A stretch of 64,000 bases of DNA, taken from Manduca sexta. Taxonomy: Eukaryota > Arthropoda > Insecta > Lepidoptera > Sphingidae. The stretch is from assembly GCF_014839805.1 (NCBI RefSeq), contig NC_051126.1:7820609-7884608 (forward strand). The letters run 5' to 3'. The position numbers and the translations under genes are program-made. The notes below the pieces were generated by a model. That model made no database searches and was not told where the DNA came from. It was given only the letters and a program-made list of their open reading frames with translations. Shown here one piece after another: positions 59,936 through 64,000 of this stretch (the first letter of the stretch is position 1; every line of letters starts with the position of its first letter).

Positions 59936-62900
59936 TTACTCAATCACTTTCAGGACTTTGCCGATTGCGATAGTTTTATCTGAAAAGATAAACATATATT
60001 ATACAAAAAATTCTTTATGTACTTTCATGTAAATTTTATGTTTTGGATAATACAAAATTTGATATCCAAGAATAATATTGTAACATCACTTTTACAGATG
60101 TAGAAATTATAAACCTAGTGTACTCCTCGCATTATATTGTATACTAAATGTAATAAAATTACCATTATAGTAATTATTGAATAATATTAATAAATTATGA
60201 ATTAACATAAGCGTTATACTCACTCTCGTCTCTTAATGTGAATCTGCCCATTTGAGCAAACTTTTTGAACGGTTCTAAACAGATGACTCCGGCGCATTCT
60301 ATCCTCATGATAGCGACTTGGTCCTGCTTCACAAAGCGCGGTCGCGTTTTTGATTTATCCCCAGTTTTCTTGTCTACTAGACAAATAAGTGCCTGTAAAT
60401 AAAAAAGTTTATATCAATCCATATTAATGCAGCTATGAGAATAAGTGTGATTGTCAAGTATTAATTTTAAATCTAACACTAGTGCTGGACAAATGGATTT
60501 ATCATATTATGACAAACATTTTTTTTGTTGAGTTGGGTATGGAGGCTTGCATTCACGTTCGTCTGCATATGGCACGCAAATAAAATATTGTGAAAGTGTC
60601 AAGTGTCTTTTAATTATACTGCAAATATTTCACACAGCAAATCTGGATTGGAAAAGTTTTGTACACACCTTGACAGTAACTTCCTCTGCCGCACAATGAA
60701 TGTGCATAACTGCAGAATACCCTGCACATATAATGGACTTGTGCTCCAAAATTACCAGTTGAGCGTCGAAAATCTGCATGGGAATAAATAAAATTAGATG
60801 TAAACTATACAGCGTAACCATAAATTGCAGTGGTTTTTTATGCATATCATATAAAGTTATTGCACCTACAAAATAAATAAATAAAAAAATTGTTATATTA
60901 GTTTTCACTAAAGTGCCAAAATTTAAAACCAAATAGTCTGTATGTGTTCAATTTTTTTAGTTTCAGGGTATACAACTTCGAAACCGCCAAGAACCTTTCC
61001 AAATTTTATTAAAGAAATTATAAAATACATAAAAACACTCACTCGTCCAGTTGTGATTGGCTCGGCAACGTCACATAGCACAAAACCTGGCGACACATCT
61101 TCCTCCTCTATTCCTTTGAGTTTCACTTTTACATTTTCGCCAGGACCGATAGATGTCACTTCAATGTCGTCAGACCACAATTGATCCACTGTAACTTGAA
61201 CCTGAATTTAATAAATCTGTTTTAAACCAAACAATGTTTATAAAATAATCCTGGATGATGAACTGTTGTCATATTCCATTACATTTGTCTCCTTGAGCCT
61301 TGCGTTTTTTACCAAAATAAATTTGCTGATTGAATACTGGATATTATGTTGGTTTTACTTGTTTATATTACTATACAATTTTCATATAAACTAGTGGGAA
61401 AGTATATAATATTAAATATGCGTACCCGTGTATCATGTACTTATATGTATAAAAATAAAATACATAACCCTCCATAATTTAGGTGATACCATCAATATTA
61501 AAGTGAACTTGATTTTGTCGAGAATAATAATAATACTTGCCATAGTGTTTTGACCAGGCACAACCAGAAATGTATTGTTTAAATAAATTAAGACAACTTG
61601 CTTAATATATATCAAGGTTCTGGTATGTTATACGCAACTGCATATTACTAAACTATCATGAAACAGACATATGTAGGTTGATTTCTTTAGATTTCTAGAA
61701 CTAGCTAGTACCTTCATGGTATACATGTACACTAACTATGGCTTGAATTAATAATTTATCAATTACATGTTATGTTGTAGCCCGAGATCTATCAGTATAT
61801 TAAAGTTTTTGAAAATGTGAAACTACAATTTAATATAAAAGAAAATATACTTTACCCTGTTAGGCATAAGTAGTAAGGTGCTTGACTTGCGCGTAGTGCC
61901 CGCCTCCACTTTCCCCATTAACACAGTGCCCATGTCCTTGTATTTGTCAACAACTGGCATTATGAACGGACCGTCCATCTTGCGGTTCAGAGACGGCAGC
62001 TCGTCTATTAGTTGAATAAACGATGGACCGCGATACCACGGACAGATTTCTTCAGTAACCTGACAACAAAACAATGTATAATGTATTAGTAAAAAGATCT
62101 AGAACATTGGTGGCCCATAACTCTGAACTGTTTTTACAAAAAACACAAGCCACAAGAATATTATAAATATATAGATTGAAGTTGAAAATAATAAAGATGT
62201 GTAAGCGATCTCGAAAAAATAACTAGAAACATTGAAACTAATAAAATACAAAATGATAAACTATTTAAAATAAATGGAGTACAAATAAATCCGGTACCAT
62301 AACGCAATATTATTTTTAAGCTTCATACAATGATGAAACCTGTATTCATGCCCATAAAGATTTCATAATATTTGTCCTCAATCTTTTGTATCTAGACTAC
62401 TTAAATAAAAAAGGGTCAAATAGGAAATCTTGGTGGATGCTAACAAAACAATACAATGTTACTAGTTGAATGAGAAACATATTGAACACAATACACAATA
62501 ATTTGTCTTCTCACATAGAGTTAAAATGCAACTGTAATAAAAAAAAAACAGATAATGTAGGAACTAATTTGAAAATTGTCGAGACCTAACAATTAATAGA
62601 ATGAAATAAACTGTATTATTTAGATACCTAATTATATATTGAGTAAATGGTAGTTAACCTTGTTTCTCTTTATAATATTATTTAATAAAAATAGTTTTTG
62701 TCCATAAGCCATCCCCGCAGACCCTTTTACACATCGTTATTAATTTGATTACATACAAGACTCTAAATGGTGCTCTGGTGCTAATATGATTTCTTCCAAA
62801 CAACCTTTGGATGGCGGAATCGATGATTAAGAGGCCAGCTGTGTACAATAAAAAATCATTCATTTATATGAAGAACATCATTATTGTGTAATATAATATC

Positions 62901-63467
62901 AATAGTAGTTCCAGCTGACACCTCCCCATAATACTAATTATTGCATGGATCATTCCTATTTTATTAACATTAATATAGTATAAATATAGGTTACTAACAT
63001 CATTACGCGTCAACAGAAAAAAATGTATAATATGATCCTAATTAATGTCTCGCATTCAACTAGTCACAGTGCCAACATATTTACGAAAATCTTGTTAAAT
63101 ATTTCATAAAGTATAATGATAACAAAAAATATAATTTGAATATGGACAAATATATCCGATGGTGGCTTGCACAACTATATACTAAAGATAATTAACGCTA
63201 AAATGTTGTATTCATACTACAGTGATAGTATAGAAATGAACAGTGGTTCATTTTTTATAGCTGATAATGTTTTATGTTGTTAATATATGTTAGACATATT
63301 TAATAAGTCAATGTGCAAGTAACCTTATAAATGTAAAAGTAATACCAACTTTTTCTAATAATCCTTGTCCAGTTTGTCCTGAGACTGGCAGGAAAGATAA
63401 ATCCTTGGCAGGGTTAAAGCCAAGCTTTTTGAGGTAAGGCATTATTTTGTCTCGACATTCATTGTAC
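59936..63467 (-). CDS. GSPT1: eRF3/GSPT1 translation release factor, last six exons
   Basis: GTPase partner of eRF1 in translation termination, cytoplasmic. Exons in order: 63467-63350, 62059-61856, 61201-61043, 60773-60669, 60392-60224 and 59979-59936, all in frame with no frameshift. The gene continues beyond the right edge. The first visible exon is the end of the G domain (ECRDKIMPYLKKLGF, FLPVSGQTGQGLLEK). Next is the beta-barrel domain 2 (CPWYRGPSFIQLIDELP, VDKYKDMGTVLMGKVEAG, GENVKVKLKGIEEEDVSPGF). Domain 3 follows (LVILEHKSIICAGY, CLVDKKTGDKSKTRPRFVK, MGRFTLRDENKTIAIGKVLK), ending VIE. This separates it from the paralogues HBS1 and EF-1alpha. Donor sites are consensus except the first visible one (GTTGGT). 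Confidence 0.95.
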
Positions 63468-63535
63468 CTGAAACATTTAACACACATAATATTGTGAGAT
63501 TTAATAATAAAAAACGATAACATTAAATATATGGT

Positions 63536-63715
63536 ATGCATGACTCTGGGGTCTCAGGCTCGAATCTCAGGCTAGGCAGTGATATTTCTCTGCTCTGGTA
63601 TTGTTTTGTTGGTAATGAGTTTTTCTGCTCAGTTTCTCCCTGAACTCTGGAATTTGTGCCATATATGGCTTGCTCTCCCTCACAGCATGAGATAGAACAC
63701 ACAAATGGGCTTATG
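63536..63715 (+). mobile_element. tRNA-derived SINE (family A), degenerate copy 3
   Basis: In an intron of eRF3, antisense to the gene. It keeps GGTCTCAGGCTCGAATCTC (degenerate B box), CAGTGATATTT, TTTTTCTGCTCAG, CTGGAATTTGTGCC and CACAGCATGAGATAGAACA, in the order of the copy at 19574-19840. It has an internal partial duplication around CTGCTC. Confidence 0.75.
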
Positions 63716-64000
63716 GTCCTCTGTATCTATAAACAACTTTGGCTTGACAAACACATGCTAACACGACATTTTGTTGTATATTTATACATTTTATACTCTA
63801 GTTATGTCTGACATCAAATAATTGTGACATAAACTATTTTTCCATTATCAAAAGGTTATAATCATCCACTATCCTCCGCAAATATAAAGTTATTAGCTGT
63901 TACAAATATGTAACCCAACTGTTTCACACCTAATATCAACAACATATTATGAATTATTCTATTTTGGTATTATGTTTTATCATGCTACCATGTATGTATA
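63716..64000. other. GSPT1: eRF3 intron up to the window edge
   Basis: AT-rich intronic sequence upstream of the 63467 exon; no further exon is recognised before the edge. Confidence 0.55.

Noticed and set aside
1..64000. CRISPR array, operon, riboswitch or bacterial/viral island
   Set aside because: No regularly spaced repeats, no polycistronic layout and no viral proteins; everything recognisable is insect nuclear gene or transposon.

Overview
This is eukaryotic, almost certainly lepidopteran, nuclear DNA. It is AT-rich and carries multi-exon genes with GT-AG introns and polyadenylation signals. It also carries tRNA-derived SINEs and other interspersed repeats that I recognise from moth and butterfly genomes, plus a mariner (DD37D), a hAT element and I-superfamily LINEs. 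I cannot name the species. Two runs of exactly 500 N (20887-21386 and 36866-37365) are placeholder joins, so the window is three contigs whose adjacency was inferred by the assembler.

Contig 1 (1-20886). The first 11 kb has no recognisable gene body. It holds a complete 1.3 kb mariner (6422-7722), an adjacent 254 bp MITE (7738-7991) and a SINE. A candidate first exon of a secreted protein (minus, 11231-11155) follows. Next comes TBL3/UTP13 (minus, 14413-11638), a WD40 subunit of the small-subunit processome, and then, divergently, the JNK-pathway kinase MKK4/MAP2K4 (plus, 16498-20656, 8 exons).

Contig 2 (21387-36865). A nearly full-length I-superfamily LINE (about 21.7-27.4 kb) ends about 200 bp before the start codon of PSMD10/gankyrin (plus, 27592-31669, 4 exons). 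The introns of PSMD10 hold a 1.4 kb TIR element and a fragment of the same LINE. Just after PSMD10 is a hAT element (31829-34157) with an 8 bp target duplication, itself interrupted by a second, 5'-truncated LINE. The contig ends after the first two coding exons of diacylglycerol kinase epsilon (DGKE-like), inside a multicopy repeat.

Contig 3 (37366-64000). It holds an MBOAT1/2 lysophospholipid acyltransferase lacking only its first coding exon (plus, 38182-42767), an unidentified ORF (44.7-45.0 kb), the kinetochore subunit Spc25 (minus, 48382-46880) and, divergently, DCUN1D3 (plus, 49472-50797). About 9 kb of gene-free DNA follows, then the last six exons of the translation release factor eRF3/GSPT1 (minus, running off the right edge).

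The genes are unrelated housekeeping or signalling functions; nothing suggests an operon-like system. The most useful observation is that TBL3, MKK4, PSMD10, the mariner and the big LINE (contigs 1-2) all carry single-base indels, mostly in short homopolymers, in otherwise conserved reading frames, while about 3.8 kb of coding sequence in contig 3 carries none. This looks like uncorrected sequencing error, not gene decay. I found no convincing new biological system. The most unusual structures are a fold-back with an inverted loop at the LINE 3' end, the nested hAT/LINE insertion, a UAAUG stop-start overlap between the LINE ORFs, and one extremely GC-rich exon in the acyltransferase gene.
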